Positions 10,614-19,562 of a stretch of 64,000 nucleotides of DNA are shown piece by piece. A program made the position numbers and the translations under genes. Origin of the DNA: Novosphingobium mangrovisedimenti (GTDB taxonomy: Bacteria > Pseudomonadota > Alphaproteobacteria > Sphingomonadales > Sphingomonadaceae); the NCBI RefSeq assembly GCF_025153475.1, contig NZ_JANZXA010000002.1, forward strand, positions 407,793-471,792, in the 5' to 3' direction. Every line of letters begins with the position of its first letter. Within the stretch, counting starts at the first letter, position 1. Under the pieces are notes generated by a model that saw nothing but the letters and a program-made list of their open reading frames with translations, had not been told where the DNA came from and made no database searches.

Positions 10614-11855
10614 TCACTGGTCCCACGCCTCCATCGCCGCAGGTACCGCCTCACCCAGCGGCAGGACGAAACCTTCCATGCGCAGGCAGGATTCCAGCGC
10701 GGCCAGCGTCAGCAGCACCTTGTGCTTCATGGCGTTGTAGCCCATCGCGCCAATGCGCCAGATCTTGCCCTGCAGCGGACCGAAGGCCGTGCCGATCTCG
10801 ATCTCGAACAGCTCGCGCATGGCCTTGCGCACGGCCTCGCCATCGACGCTTTCGGGGATGTAGACACCGGTGACATTGGTCATGCGGCAGGCATCGTCGC
10901 CAAAGACGGTGAGGCCCATCGCGCGCAGGCCTGCCGTCATGGCCCGGCCTGCGCTGGCATGGCGGGCATAGCGCGCCTCCAGCCCCTCGCCCAGCGCGAT
11001 GCGGGCGCATTCGCGGGCGGCGTAGAGCATCGAGGTCGCCTCGGTGTGGTGGTTGAGGCGCTTTTCCGACCAGTAGTCCATGATCATGGCGAGATCGAAA
11101 TAGTTGGAGCCGATGCGCGGCCCCTTGCCGTCAGACAGGCCATCCATGCGGATGCCGGCCTCGACATGGCGACGCGAAAAGATGTGTTCGGCTGCGCGAT
11201 CCGAAATCGTGATCGGGGCCGAGCCGGACGGGCCGCCCAGGCACTTTTGCAGGCCGCCCGTCACCACGTCGACACCCCAGCGGTCCGCCGCCAGTTCCAT
11301 GCCGCCGATGGTAGCCGTGGCATCGACATAGCTGAGCGCGCCCGCCGCCTTGCACAGATCTCCGAAACCTTCGAGCGGCTGCGCCATCGTGGTCGAGGTA
11401 TCGCCGTGGATCGTCGCGACGAGATGCGGCGAAGTGCGGTGGATGGCCGCGGCAATCGCCTCCATCGGCACGACTTCGCCCCAGGGCGCGTCCACCGTCT
11501 CGATGTGCGCACCGATGCGGGTGAGAATTTCCGTCAACAGCAGGCCGAAGCGGCCGAAGTTGACGACCAGCACGGTATCGCCCGGCGCCACCATCGAGAC
11601 CAGCCCGGCCTCGATCCCGGCGCGCGCGGTGCCGTCGATCAGCATGGTCCACTGGTTCTGCGTACCGAAGATCGGGCGGTAGAGCGCCATGACCTGATTC
11701 ATGAACCCGGTCATCTCGGGGTCGAACTGGCCCAGCAGGTCGGCGCTCATGGCGCGCAGCACACGTGGGTGGGCATTGATCGGGCCGGGGCCCATCAGCA
11801 GGCGCTGAGGCGGGTCGATCTCGCCGAAGAGCATAGGATCAAGTTCAAGGCTCAC
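10614..11855 (-). CDS. Ureidoglycine-glyoxylate aminotransferase (PucG type)
   Basis: A class-V PLP aminotransferase of about 413 residues. The opening RLLMGPGPINAHPRVLRAM and the IDGTARAGIEAG block match the PucG group, which transfers the amino group of S-ureidoglycine to glyoxylate and gives glycine and oxalurate. The PLP lysine is K204 in GGLQKCLGGPSG. The GTG at 11855 was chosen because it overlaps the upstream stop (GTGA) and sits five bases after GGAGAG; a GTG two codons earlier abuts that site. Lying after allantoate amidohydrolase supports the ureidoglycine role, with plain alanine-glyoxylate aminotransferase as the alternative. Confidence 0.85.
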   Translation of the reverse strand: MSLELDPMLFGEIDPPQRLLMGPGPINAHPRVLRAMSADLLGQFDPEMTGFMNQVMALYRPIFGTQNQWTMLIDGTARAGIEAGLVSMVAPGDTVLVVNFGRFGLLLTEILTRIGAHIETVDAPWGEVVPMEAIAAAIHRTSPHLVATIHGDTSTTMAQPLEGFGDLCKAAGALSYVDATATIGGMELAADRWGVDVVTGGLQKCLGGPSGSAPITISDRAAEHIFSRRHVEAGIRMDGLSDGKGPRIGSNYFDLAMIMDYWSEKRLNHHTEATSMLYAARECARIALGEGLEARYARHASAGRAMTAGLRAMGLTVFGDDACRMTNVTGVYIPESVDGEAVRKAMRELFEIEIGTAFGPLQGKIWRIGAMGYNAMKHKVLLTLAALESCLRMEGFVLPLGEAVPAAMEAWDQ

Positions 11856-13090
11856 GCGCACTCTCCAAGGCGATCAATGAACCCGAGCATGACCCGAAGC
11901 GCGATGTCCGCGTCTTCCGGTGCCACGTGCTCGGCGGGATTGTGACTGACGCCGCCCTTGCAGCGGATGAACAGCATGGCGGTGGGGCACAGCGCGGCCA
12001 TGTTCATGGCATCGTGCCCCGCGCCCGAGACGAGCCGGCGCACCGGCTGCCCCGCTCCGACGAGGGCATCGTCCATCAGGTCCATCAAGGCCGGATCGCA
12101 GGGGCTGGCGGGCAGATCGTGAATGCGCTCGACGGCCAGTTCAAGGTCGCGGACGCGGGCGATCTCGCCAAGGCGCTCCAGAATGGCCTCGGCCACCTTG
12201 TTCCGCCGTGCTTCAACCCCCGAGCGCACGTCGATGGTGAAATGCACTTCGCCGGGGATGACATTGGCAGCCCCTGGCAGCGCCTCGATCCAGCCCACGG
12301 TGGCGACGACATCCGAATTGTCCGCACGCGCGATCTGCTCCACCGCGAGCACCATCGCCGCCGCTCCGGCCAGCGGATCGCGGCGCAGGCGCATGGCGGT
12401 GGTGCCTGCATGCCCGGCCATGCCCGTTACGGTCACGGCATAGCGAAGCTGCGCGGCAATGCCAGTCACCGTGCCGACCGCAAGGCCATCCGCCTCCAGC
12501 ACCGGCCCCTGTTCGATGTGGGCTTCGAGGTAGGCACGGATGGAACCGGGATCACGGGCGGCGGCGAGATAGGCGGAAACGTCCACCCCCGCATCGGCCA
12601 AGGCGACGCCGTGGTCGTCGGCGATGTCCAGCGCCGCGGCATCGAGCGTGCCCGCGACCGCACGGCTGGTGAGCATGGCTGCGGGAAAGCGCGAACCCTC
12701 CTCGTCCCCGAAGGCATAGACCTCGATCGGAAAGGGCATACGCCGCCCCGCGTCATGCAACCCGGCCACGCATTCGATGCCGAGCATGATCCCCAGCGGC
12801 CCATCGTAGCGCCCGCCATTGCGGACGCTGTCGAGGTGGCTGCCGATCATCAACGCGGGAGCGTCCGCGACCTCGCCTTCAAAGCGGCCGACCAGATTGG
12901 CGGCGGCATCGCGGCGCACGGTCATGCCCGCATCTTCCATCCAGCCGGCGATGGCGGCCTGCGCCGCCTCGTATGCGGGCGTCAGGTAGGCACGATAGAG
13001 CCCGCCCTCGATGTCGCTGTAGGGCGCCACCCCCAGCGCATCGCAACGCGCCACCGCGCGCGCGCCACCGGGGGGAAGATCGGTCACCAT
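11852..13090 (-). CDS. Allantoate amidohydrolase (M20 family)
   Basis: A dinuclear-metal hydrolase of 412 residues that would release ammonia and CO2 from allantoate to leave S-ureidoglycine. Family blocks are GSHLDSVRNGGRYDGPLG, EVYAFGDEEGSRFP, EAHIEQGPVLE and SGAGHDAMNMA. The carbamoyl-amino-acid hydrolases share these motifs, but purine-array context favours allantoate. The ATG at 13090 overlaps the hpxW-like stop by seven bases (ATGGTGA); the following GTG could serve equally. Confidence 0.9.
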   Translation of the reverse strand: MVTDLPPGGARAVARCDALGVAPYSDIEGGLYRAYLTPAYEAAQAAIAGWMEDAGMTVRRDAAANLVGRFEGEVADAPALMIGSHLDSVRNGGRYDGPLGIMLGIECVAGLHDAGRRMPFPIEVYAFGDEEGSRFPAAMLTSRAVAGTLDAAALDIADDHGVALADAGVDVSAYLAAARDPGSIRAYLEAHIEQGPVLEADGLAVGTVTGIAAQLRYAVTVTGMAGHAGTTAMRLRRDPLAGAAAMVLAVEQIARADNSDVVATVGWIEALPGAANVIPGEVHFTIDVRSGVEARRNKVAEAILERLGEIARVRDLELAVERIHDLPASPCDPALMDLMDDALVGAGQPVRRLVSGAGHDAMNMAALCPTAMLFIRCKGGVSHNPAEHVAPEDADIALRVMLGFIDRLGECA

Positions 13091-14661
13091 GCGGCGACGC
13101 CTCCGTCGCTGCGCGGATCGGTGGCGCCTTCGAACGAACCGTCGGCAAGGCGCACCACGGCGCCGGCGTGGCCCATCGTCGCGGTCAGCGGGCCGACGCG
13201 TTCGACATCGTGCCCGGCCTCAGCCAGTTCGGTGTAGAGCGCCTCGTCGAAACCGTCTTCCAGCTTCAGAGTGGTCGACTGTTCGCCCCAGGTGCGGCCG
13301 AGCAGCCAGCGCGGGGCGCTGATCGCTTCCTGCAGGTCCACGCCGAAGCGCCAGTAGCGGCTGAACAGCGCCGCCTGCGTCTGCGGCTGGCCCTCGCCGC
13401 CCATCGTGCCATAGGCCATGACACGCCCGTCATCGAACGCGGCCAGTGCGGGGTTCAATGTGTGGAACGGCTTGCGGCCCGGCTTCAGGGCGTTCCAGCC
13501 GCTTTCGGCCAGCCGGAAGGAACTGCCGCGGTTCTGCCAGGTGATCCCGGTTTGCGGCAGGACGAGGCCGGAGCCGAACTCGAAGTAGGTCGACTGGATG
13601 CAGCTTACCACCCGGCCTTCGCTGTCGGCCGCGCCGAACCAGCAGGTATCGCCCCATTGCGTCGGCTGCGGCCAGGGCAGCGCCCGGGCCGGGTCGATGC
13701 GTCCGGCAAGGCCGTCGAGAGCCTGCGCGTCATCGAGCAGGAACTGGAAATCGTAGTCGGTGTAGGCAGGATCGCCGACATGGGCATCACGCAGCAGGAA
13801 CGCCTGCTTGGTCGCCTCGACCAGCCCGTGGACATGATCGAAGCCCTCTGGCGCATCGGCGGCCAGCCGGTCGAACAGGGCAAGGATCACCAGCGAGGCG
13901 AAACCCTGCGTGGGCGGCGCGCTGTTGTAGAGACGCGCGCCGGTGACCGGCACATGGAGCGGCGTCGGGCGGCTGAAGCGGTGCGCGGCAAGATCGTCCC
14001 GGGAGACCGGGCTGCCGAGCGCGGCGAGATCGTCGCCGATCAGCCCGGCCAGCTCGCCCCGATAGAAATCGTCGAGGCCGTTGGCGACCAGCTTGCGCAG
14101 CGTTTCGGCCAGCAACGGCTGGCGCAGAACATCGCCCTCGGCAAGCGGACGCCCTTCAGGCTCGAACATTTGCGCATAGGCGCCGGGCTGCACGCGCAGC
14201 TCATCGCCCTTGCCCGAAGCGATCCCGGCACCGCCCGCCGTCACCGCCACGCCTTCCCCTGCATAGCGGATCGCGTCGCGCAGCAGGCGCTCCAGCGGCA
14301 GCTTGCAGCTCTCGTCTTCCAGCGCGGCCTGCCATGCCGAGATCGTACCCGCCACGGTATTGGCTGCCAGCGGCCCGCGATTGGGCACTGCCTCCAACCC
14401 TTCATAGAGCGACAGGTCCGCCCTGGCCGCCGCCCCGCCGCAGCCGTGGATGCCGTGCACCCGGCCATCCGGCTCGCGGATCACCCAGAACCCGTCGCCA
14501 CCGATCCCGGTCATGTGCGGATAGACCACGGCCAGCGTCGCGGCGACGGCCACACAGGCTTCCACCGCCGTGCCGCCGTCCCTGAGCACATCGCAGCCCG
14601 CCTGCGCGGCAAGATGATGCGGCGCCGTAACGATGCCCTGCGTACCGATTACCGTCTTCAT
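13084..14661 (-). CDS. hpxW: HpxW-type Ntn hydrolase (oxamate amidohydrolase-like, GGT family)
   Basis: A 525-residue member of the gamma-glutamyltransferase superfamily, which self-cleaves to expose a threonine nucleophile. The probable nucleophile is T339 in WGDTCWFGAAD, and the C-terminal half carries YGTMGGEGQPQTQ. There is no signal peptide, unlike exported glutathione-degrading GGT. In Klebsiella HpxW hydrolyses oxamate to oxalate and ammonia. Placement between oxalurate-forming and HpxYZ-like genes supports that role. The start at 14661 (MKTVIGTQG) matches the family; the open frame extends 16 codons further with no family similarity. Confidence 0.82.
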   Translation of the reverse strand: MKTVIGTQGIVTAPHHLAAQAGCDVLRDGGTAVEACVAVAATLAVVYPHMTGIGGDGFWVIREPDGRVHGIHGCGGAAARADLSLYEGLEAVPNRGPLAANTVAGTISAWQAALEDESCKLPLERLLRDAIRYAGEGVAVTAGGAGIASGKGDELRVQPGAYAQMFEPEGRPLAEGDVLRQPLLAETLRKLVANGLDDFYRGELAGLIGDDLAALGSPVSRDDLAAHRFSRPTPLHVPVTGARLYNSAPPTQGFASLVILALFDRLAADAPEGFDHVHGLVEATKQAFLLRDAHVGDPAYTDYDFQFLLDDAQALDGLAGRIDPARALPWPQPTQWGDTCWFGAADSEGRVVSCIQSTYFEFGSGLVLPQTGITWQNRGSSFRLAESGWNALKPGRKPFHTLNPALAAFDDGRVMAYGTMGGEGQPQTQAALFSRYWRFGVDLQEAISAPRWLLGRTWGEQSTTLKLEDGFDEALYTELAEAGHDVERVGPLTATMGHAGAVVRLADGSFEGATDPRSDGGVAAW

Positions 14662-14671
14662 GGTCCTGCCC

Positions 14672-15604
14672 TCAGTCCGGAAGTGCTGCGAGGAAAGCGC
14701 GCACGACATGCGCGGAGTTCACCGAGGCGAGATGCTCGAAGGTGTCCTCCATGTTCTTTTCCTTGTCGCCGCCGGCCAGATCGGAAAGGCTGCGGAAGAT
14801 GATCGTGGGCACTTCGTTGGCATAGGCGACCTGCGCCACCGCCGCGCTTTCCATGTCGAGCACGCGCGCGTTCCAGGCGGCATGGAGATATTCGCGAAAC
14901 TGCGCGTTGTCGGCAAAGACGCCCGCGCTCACGCCCGTGCCGCCGACGACGATCCTGGGAGCCTCGTGCAGGCACAGCTCGGTATCCGGCAACTGCTGCG
15001 GCGAGGGCGGCACGCAGCGCTCCATAACGACCTTGGGCGCTATCTCGCGCGCGACGGCGAGCAGTTCCGGGTCCATCCGGAACGTGTAGTGCCGCCCGGG
15101 CGCGGTGTCGGCGTTGCCGACACGGGTGCCGCGCGGATACATGAAGTTCCAATTGGCCGGCGCCTTCGGATCGACCGGTTCGGGCGAGAGCCAGCCGTCC
15201 TGCGTCTGGCGCGCGAAGTTGACTTCCAGGTACTGGCCCCAGTCCTCCGCGACGATCACGTCGCCAATGGTGAGGCTGGGATCGACCCCGCCGGCAATGC
15301 CCGAAAAGACGATGCGCTTCACCGCGAAGTGATCGAGCACAAGCTGCGTGTTCATCGCCGCGTTGACCATCGACACGCCGCTCTGCATCAGCAGCACCGG
15401 TTTGCCCTCCAGCGTGCCGGTCAGGTAGGTGCCGCCGTTGAGCTTGTACTCCTTCGCATCGGTCACTGCGTGGACGAGCGCGTTCCACTCCGGGTAATAG
15501 GCCGTCATCACCAGCGTGCGCGGCGTGGAGTCCAGCTCCTCCGCCAGCGCCGGGCAGGCGATGAACGCGAACAACGCGGCAAGGCCCAGCACGATACGGC
15601 GCAT
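14672..15604 (-). CDS. Exported purine nucleosidase (PNP/MTAN fold)
   Basis: A 310-residue protein that starts with a clear signal peptide (MRRIVLGLAALFAFIACPALA, cut after ALA). The mature part has the phosphorylase/nucleosidase superfamily fold: MTAYYPEWNALV, IVFSGIAGGVDPSLTIGDV, and LDMESAAVAQVAY with the conserved MES near the active site. It ends with FRSLSDLAGG. A periplasmic enzyme beside the AzgA permease suggests that nucleosides are split outside the inner membrane and free bases imported. It overlaps the permease stop by one base (TGATG). The substrate is inferred. Confidence 0.82.
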   Translation of the reverse strand: MRRIVLGLAALFAFIACPALAEELDSTPRTLVMTAYYPEWNALVHAVTDAKEYKLNGGTYLTGTLEGKPVLLMQSGVSMVNAAMNTQLVLDHFAVKRIVFSGIAGGVDPSLTIGDVIVAEDWGQYLEVNFARQTQDGWLSPEPVDPKAPANWNFMYPRGTRVGNADTAPGRHYTFRMDPELLAVAREIAPKVVMERCVPPSPQQLPDTELCLHEAPRIVVGGTGVSAGVFADNAQFREYLHAAWNARVLDMESAAVAQVAYANEVPTIIFRSLSDLAGGDKEKNMEDTFEHLASVNSAHVVRAFLAALPD

Positions 15605-16974
15605 CAGGCAGCCCCCATCCAGACAAAGCGGACGACGAAGAGCAGCGCCAGCACCAGCAGGAACCAGTCCTTCTTCGTCACCGTTCCGCGCACGATCTTG
15701 AGCGCGGCATGGGCAGTGATGCCGAAGGCAAGGCCATTGGCGATCGAGAACGTCAGCGGGATCATCGCCACGGTCAGGAACGCCGGGATCGCGGAGAGCG
15801 GATCTTCCCATTCGACCTCGGTCAGCGGCAGCAGCATCAGGCCACCGACGATGATCAGCGCCGGTGCGGTCGCCGCCAGCGGGATCACCTGCGCATAGGG
15901 CGCGACGAACATCATCGCGAGGAACAGCAGGCCGGTGACGACCGAGGTCAGGCCGGTGCGCCCGCCCGCCTGCACGCCCGCAGCGCTTTCCACGTAGCTG
16001 GTAACCGTGCTGGTGCCCGCCATCGAGCCGACGATCGTCGCGGTGGCATCGGTCACCAGAATGCGATTGAGGCGCGGGATGCGGCCGTCCTTGTCCATCA
16101 GGCCGGCGCGCTTGGTCACCGCGACGAGCGTGCCGATGTTGTCGAACAGGTCGACGAAGAGGAACACGAAGAGGATTTCCAGCAGCCCCAGGCCGTGGCT
16201 GCCGGACAGCCCGAACACGCCGGCGAGATCGAGCTGGAAAGCCGTGCCGGTGAGCGCCGAGAGCGAATAGGGTTCGGGGCTCACCGAAACCATGCCGAAG
16301 GCCCAGCCCACCAGCGTGGTAACGACAATGCCGATCAGCATCGCGCCGCGCACGTTCCACACGCTGAGCGCGCCGATCAGCAGCAGGCCGAAAATCGCCA
16401 GTGCCGCATTCGGGTCCTTGAGATTGCCGAGCGCCACGAAAGTCGCCGGGTTGGAGACGATGATGCCGGCATCCTTGAAGCCGATGAAGCCGATGAACAG
16501 GCCGATACCACCCGCCACCGCCGCGAACAGGTAGTGCGGGATCGAATTGACGATCAGCTGGCGCACGCCGGTAAGCGTCAGGAACAGGAAAGCCACGCCG
16601 GAAATGAACACGCAGCCCAGCGCCACCTGCCAGGGCACGCCCATCTGCTGGACGACCGTGTAGCTGAAATAGGCATTGAGCCCCATGCCCGGCGCCAGCG
16701 CCAGCGGCGTGTTGGAGACAAGCCCCATCATGATCGAGGCGAAGGCCGCGGCAAAGCACGTCGCCGCTGCCACCGAAGCAACCGGCATACCCGTACTGCC
16801 CAGGATCGCCGGGTTGACCAGCACGATATAGGCCATGGTCAGGAACGTCGTCACGCCGGCGAGCACCTCCGTGCGCGCATTCGTGCCCCGCTCGCTCAAC
16901 GCGAAGTAGCGCTCGAGCGCGCCTGCGGGAGGCGCCGCTTCCGGCGCTTCAACCATCGTATCTGTCTGCGTCAC
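15604..16974 (-). CDS. NCS2 purine permease, AzgA subfamily
   Basis: An inner-membrane permease of 456 residues expected to import adenine, guanine or hypoxanthine with protons. The N-terminal stretch RTEVLAGVTTFLTMAYIV followed by NPAIL is diagnostic for the AzgA subfamily of NCS2. Many hydrophobic segments follow, with the NCS2 motif region EVEWEDPLSAIPAFLT near the C-terminus. It lies 12 bases downstream of the amidase gene and upstream of the exported nucleosidase, forming a scavenging pair. Confidence 0.91.
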   Translation of the reverse strand: MTQTDTMVEAPEAAPPAGALERYFALSERGTNARTEVLAGVTTFLTMAYIVLVNPAILGSTGMPVASVAAATCFAAAFASIMMGLVSNTPLALAPGMGLNAYFSYTVVQQMGVPWQVALGCVFISGVAFLFLTLTGVRQLIVNSIPHYLFAAVAGGIGLFIGFIGFKDAGIIVSNPATFVALGNLKDPNAALAIFGLLLIGALSVWNVRGAMLIGIVVTTLVGWAFGMVSVSPEPYSLSALTGTAFQLDLAGVFGLSGSHGLGLLEILFVFLFVDLFDNIGTLVAVTKRAGLMDKDGRIPRLNRILVTDATATIVGSMAGTSTVTSYVESAAGVQAGGRTGLTSVVTGLLFLAMMFVAPYAQVIPLAATAPALIIVGGLMLLPLTEVEWEDPLSAIPAFLTVAMIPLTFSIANGLAFGITAHAALKIVRGTVTKKDWFLLVLALLFVVRFVWMGAA

Positions 16975-16986
16975 TGTGCTGCCCCC

Positions 16987-18345
16987 CTAAGCCGCCACGG
17001 GCGGCGGCCCTGACCCGATAATCTCCGCCCCCGGAGGCGGCGTTGAACCGATGATGCTCCGTTCTTCCAGCTCGGCGGCAAAGCGGAACAGCTCTGCCTC
17101 GCCGTTGGGCCTGCCGATCAGTTGCAGCCCCAGCGGAAGTTGTCCCGGACGGTAGAGCGGAACCGCCAGCGACGGCAATCCGGTGAAGCTGACAGGCTGG
17201 GTATGAATGCCCAGATCCGCGCGTGCAGGCACGAGCTTGCCGTCGATTTCGATACGCGGATCGTCGATCGGCGGCGCCGCGCAGGGCGTCGCCGGCGCGA
17301 GCAGCACGTCGAAATCGGCAACCAGCGCCTCGATCCGCGCCCGGTACTCGGCTCGAAAGGCCTGTGCTTCCTCGTAGAGGTCCCGGGGCAGCAGCGCGCC
17401 GGCGATCAGGCGGTCGCGCGTCGCCGGATCAAAGGCCATGGCGTCCGCCGCCAGCGCCTCGCGGTGGAGCCGGCCGCCCTCGCAAGCCGTGATCAGGAAT
17501 GCCGCCGAGCGGGCGCGGGCAATATCGGGCAGCTCGATCAGCGGCGCGTCGGGTGCGATCGCGTCGATCGCGGCGAGCTGCCCGGCATCGGCATTCTCGC
17601 GAAAACGGCCACTGAGCCGGGCGACGCGCAGTGTTCCTTCGGCGGACTGCGCGGACCGCCCTCCCAGCACTTCCCAGACGAGGCGCATGTCCTCGACGGA
17701 GCGGGTGAACGGGCCGACATCGTCGAAGCTCTCGGCAAAGGGGAAGACACCCGAAAGCGGCAGGTCGCCGTGGGTAGGCTTGAGACCATAGATCCCGGTC
17801 AGGCTGGCAGGCACGCGCACCGATCCGTTGGTATCGGAACCGAGCGAAAAAGGGAGCAGCCCGGCGGCGACAATCGCCGCCGAGCCGCCCGAGGAGCCGC
17901 CAGCCAGGCGGGAGGGATCGTGTGGATTTCGAGTGGTGCCATGGGTCGCGTTGATCGTCGCGAAGCCGTAGGCGAACTCGTCCATGTTCAGTGTGGCAAC
18001 CAGCACCGCGCCGGCATCGCGCAGGCGCGCGACGGCTTCGGCATCGCCGGTTGCGGGCGCGGCATCGGCGTGGATCGCCGAGCCGGCCGTAGTGGGAAGG
18101 CCGGAAACGTCGAACAGGTCCTTGACGCCGTAGGGCACCCCGGCGAGCGGACCGGGATCGGTGCCCGCAGCGACCAGCTCATCTATGCGGGCGGCTTCCG
18201 CGCGGGCGCGGTCCTCCAGCAGGCGCGTCACCGCCAGCAGCGGCGCCTCGCGCGCGGCAAGACCGGCAAGGCATTCCTCCAGCACCTGCATGGCGCCGAG
18301 GCGTCCGCCGCGCACGGCGGCCGCGATTTCAGCGGTGCTCATCAT
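16987..18345 (-). CDS. AtzE/HpxY-type amidase
   Basis: An amidase-signature hydrolase of 452 residues with the Ser-cisSer-Lys triad: K75 in GVKDLFDVSG, the cis-Ser in GGSSGGSAA (S151/S152), and nucleophile S175 in NGSVRVPAS. The blocks GVFPFAESFDDVGPF and VPARADLGIHTQPVSFTGLP are typical of the AtzE family, whose members act on carboxybiuret or, as HpxY, belong to oxalurate clusters. AtzE partners with a tiny GatC-like subunit, AtzG. No separate atzG is present, but an AtzG-like tail ends the transporter encoded immediately upstream (ATGA overlap). Confidence 0.88.
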   Translation of the reverse strand: MMSTAEIAAAVRGGRLGAMQVLEECLAGLAAREAPLLAVTRLLEDRARAEAARIDELVAAGTDPGPLAGVPYGVKDLFDVSGLPTTAGSAIHADAAPATGDAEAVARLRDAGAVLVATLNMDEFAYGFATINATHGTTRNPHDPSRLAGGSSGGSAAIVAAGLLPFSLGSDTNGSVRVPASLTGIYGLKPTHGDLPLSGVFPFAESFDDVGPFTRSVEDMRLVWEVLGGRSAQSAEGTLRVARLSGRFRENADAGQLAAIDAIAPDAPLIELPDIARARSAAFLITACEGGRLHREALAADAMAFDPATRDRLIAGALLPRDLYEEAQAFRAEYRARIEALVADFDVLLAPATPCAAPPIDDPRIEIDGKLVPARADLGIHTQPVSFTGLPSLAVPLYRPGQLPLGLQLIGRPNGEAELFRFAAELEERSIIGSTPPPGAEIIGSGPPPVAA

Positions 18346-19484
18346 GCCTTGTCCCCGCGCAATCGCTCGGCATGGCTGGCAAGCAACGCGAGATTGGCCG
18401 CCACGCCGGGCGCGCAGGGCGCGAGAATGTCGATCCCGACGGCGGCTGCGGCCCGTGCGATCTCCTCTTCCGTCTGCGGCACGCCCGCCGACGAAGGGGC
18501 CTCCGCCGCCTCTTCGGCCTCACGCGCGAAGCGGGCCGCCAGCCAGGCGCAGACAAAAAGCTGGAGCTGGTGGAAGATCATCAGCGGCAGCACGATCATG
18601 CCCACTTGCGCTGGCGCGAAGAGCGCGCCTGCCATCGGCACGCCGGACACGAGACTCTTCTTCGAACCACAGAACAGCAGAACGACCGCGTCCTCGCGCG
18701 GCAGGTGCGTGAAACGCGCCACCAGCACGTTGACGATCATGATGAAGGCGAGGATCGCCGCACTCACCGCCAGAAGCTCGGCCAGGTCCGAGAAGTTGAG
18801 CACCTTCCAGATCCCGTTGACCACCGCCGCGCTGAAGGCGGAATAGACCACGAGCAGGATCGAGCCGCGATCCACCGGCATCAGGATCGCCTTGTGCCTG
18901 TCCACCCAGCGCCCGATCAGCGGGCGCAGGAAATGGCCGGCCAGGAACGGCACCAGAAGCTGCATGACGATGCTGCGCACCGCACCCCAGTCACCGCCAT
19001 GCCCGGTCCGCGCGGACTGGATGAAGATCCCCACCAGCAGCGGCGTCAGCAGGATGCCCAGCAGGTTGGAGAGCGAGGCGCTGCACACTGCGGCCGCGAC
19101 ATTGCCGCGCGCCATGGCGGTAAAAGCGATGGAGGACTGCACGGTCGAGGGCAGCAGCGTCAGGAACAGCACACCCGAGAGCAGCAGCGGGTTCATCCAG
19201 CCCGCCGCCAGCCGCTCGGTCACCAGCCCGGCAACGGGGAACAGCACGTAAGTGGATGCCAGCACGAGGAGGTGCAGCCGCCAGTTGCCGATCCCCTGCA
19301 GGATCGCCTCGCGCGAGAGCTTGGCGCCGTGCAGGAAGAACAGCAGCGCGATCGCCGCGTCGGCGAGCAGGTCGAACCACTCCGCCGCCACACCCCGGAC
19401 GGGCAGCAGGGACGCTGCCGTCACGACGGTGATCAGCCAGAGCAGAAACGGATCAATGGAAGGAACAAATGGCACGCGACGCAT
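18342..19484 (-). CDS. Bile-acid:sodium symporter family transporter with C-terminal AtzG/HpxX-like domain
   Basis: Residues 1-322 form a YfeH-like (SBF-like) transporter with about nine to ten hydrophobic segments and motifs LPSTVQSSIAFTAMARGN and FCGSKKSLVSGVPM. YfeH-like proteins usually end near residue 330. Here a linker and a soluble tail follow to residue 380. Residues about 338-378 contain an Ala-rich helix, then PGVAANLALLASHAERL, which matches the pattern of the AtzG/DUF4089 small subunit of AtzE-type amidases. The next gene is exactly such an amidase, overlapping by four bases. The transporter assignment is firm; the domain identity is my reading of the motif. It begins the purine array. 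Confidence 0.8.
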   Translation of the reverse strand: MRRVPFVPSIDPFLLWLITVVTAASLLPVRGVAAEWFDLLADAAIALLFFLHGAKLSREAILQGIGNWRLHLLVLASTYVLFPVAGLVTERLAAGWMNPLLLSGVLFLTLLPSTVQSSIAFTAMARGNVAAAVCSASLSNLLGILLTPLLVGIFIQSARTGHGGDWGAVRSIVMQLLVPFLAGHFLRPLIGRWVDRHKAILMPVDRGSILLVVYSAFSAAVVNGIWKVLNFSDLAELLAVSAAILAFIMIVNVLVARFTHLPREDAVVLLFCGSKKSLVSGVPMAGALFAPAQVGMIVLPLMIFHQLQLFVCAWLAARFAREAEEAAEAPSSAGVPQTEEEIARAAAAVGIDILAPCAPGVAANLALLASHAERLRGDKA

Positions 19485-19523
19485 GGATATTCACCCTGCC
19501 CTCATCACCCCTATCGATCAAAC

Positions 19524-19547
19524 GCAATGATCCGCACGGATCGTTGC
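19524..19547. promoter_or_regulatory. 24-bp palindrome upstream of the purine array
   Basis: GCAATGATCCG-CA-CGGATCGTTGC is an almost perfect palindrome with one wobble pair. It lies 40 bp upstream of the transporter start and just past the stop of the Lrp gene. No T-run follows it on either side in the right direction for a terminator, so an operator for the purine array is the better guess. Confidence 0.45.
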
Positions 19548-19562
19548 AAAAAAGGCAGCACG

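Noticed and set aside
13084..14661. Classical glutathione gamma-glutamyltransferase
   Set aside because: There is no signal peptide and the neighbours are ureide genes; an HpxW-type oxamate hydrolase fits better.
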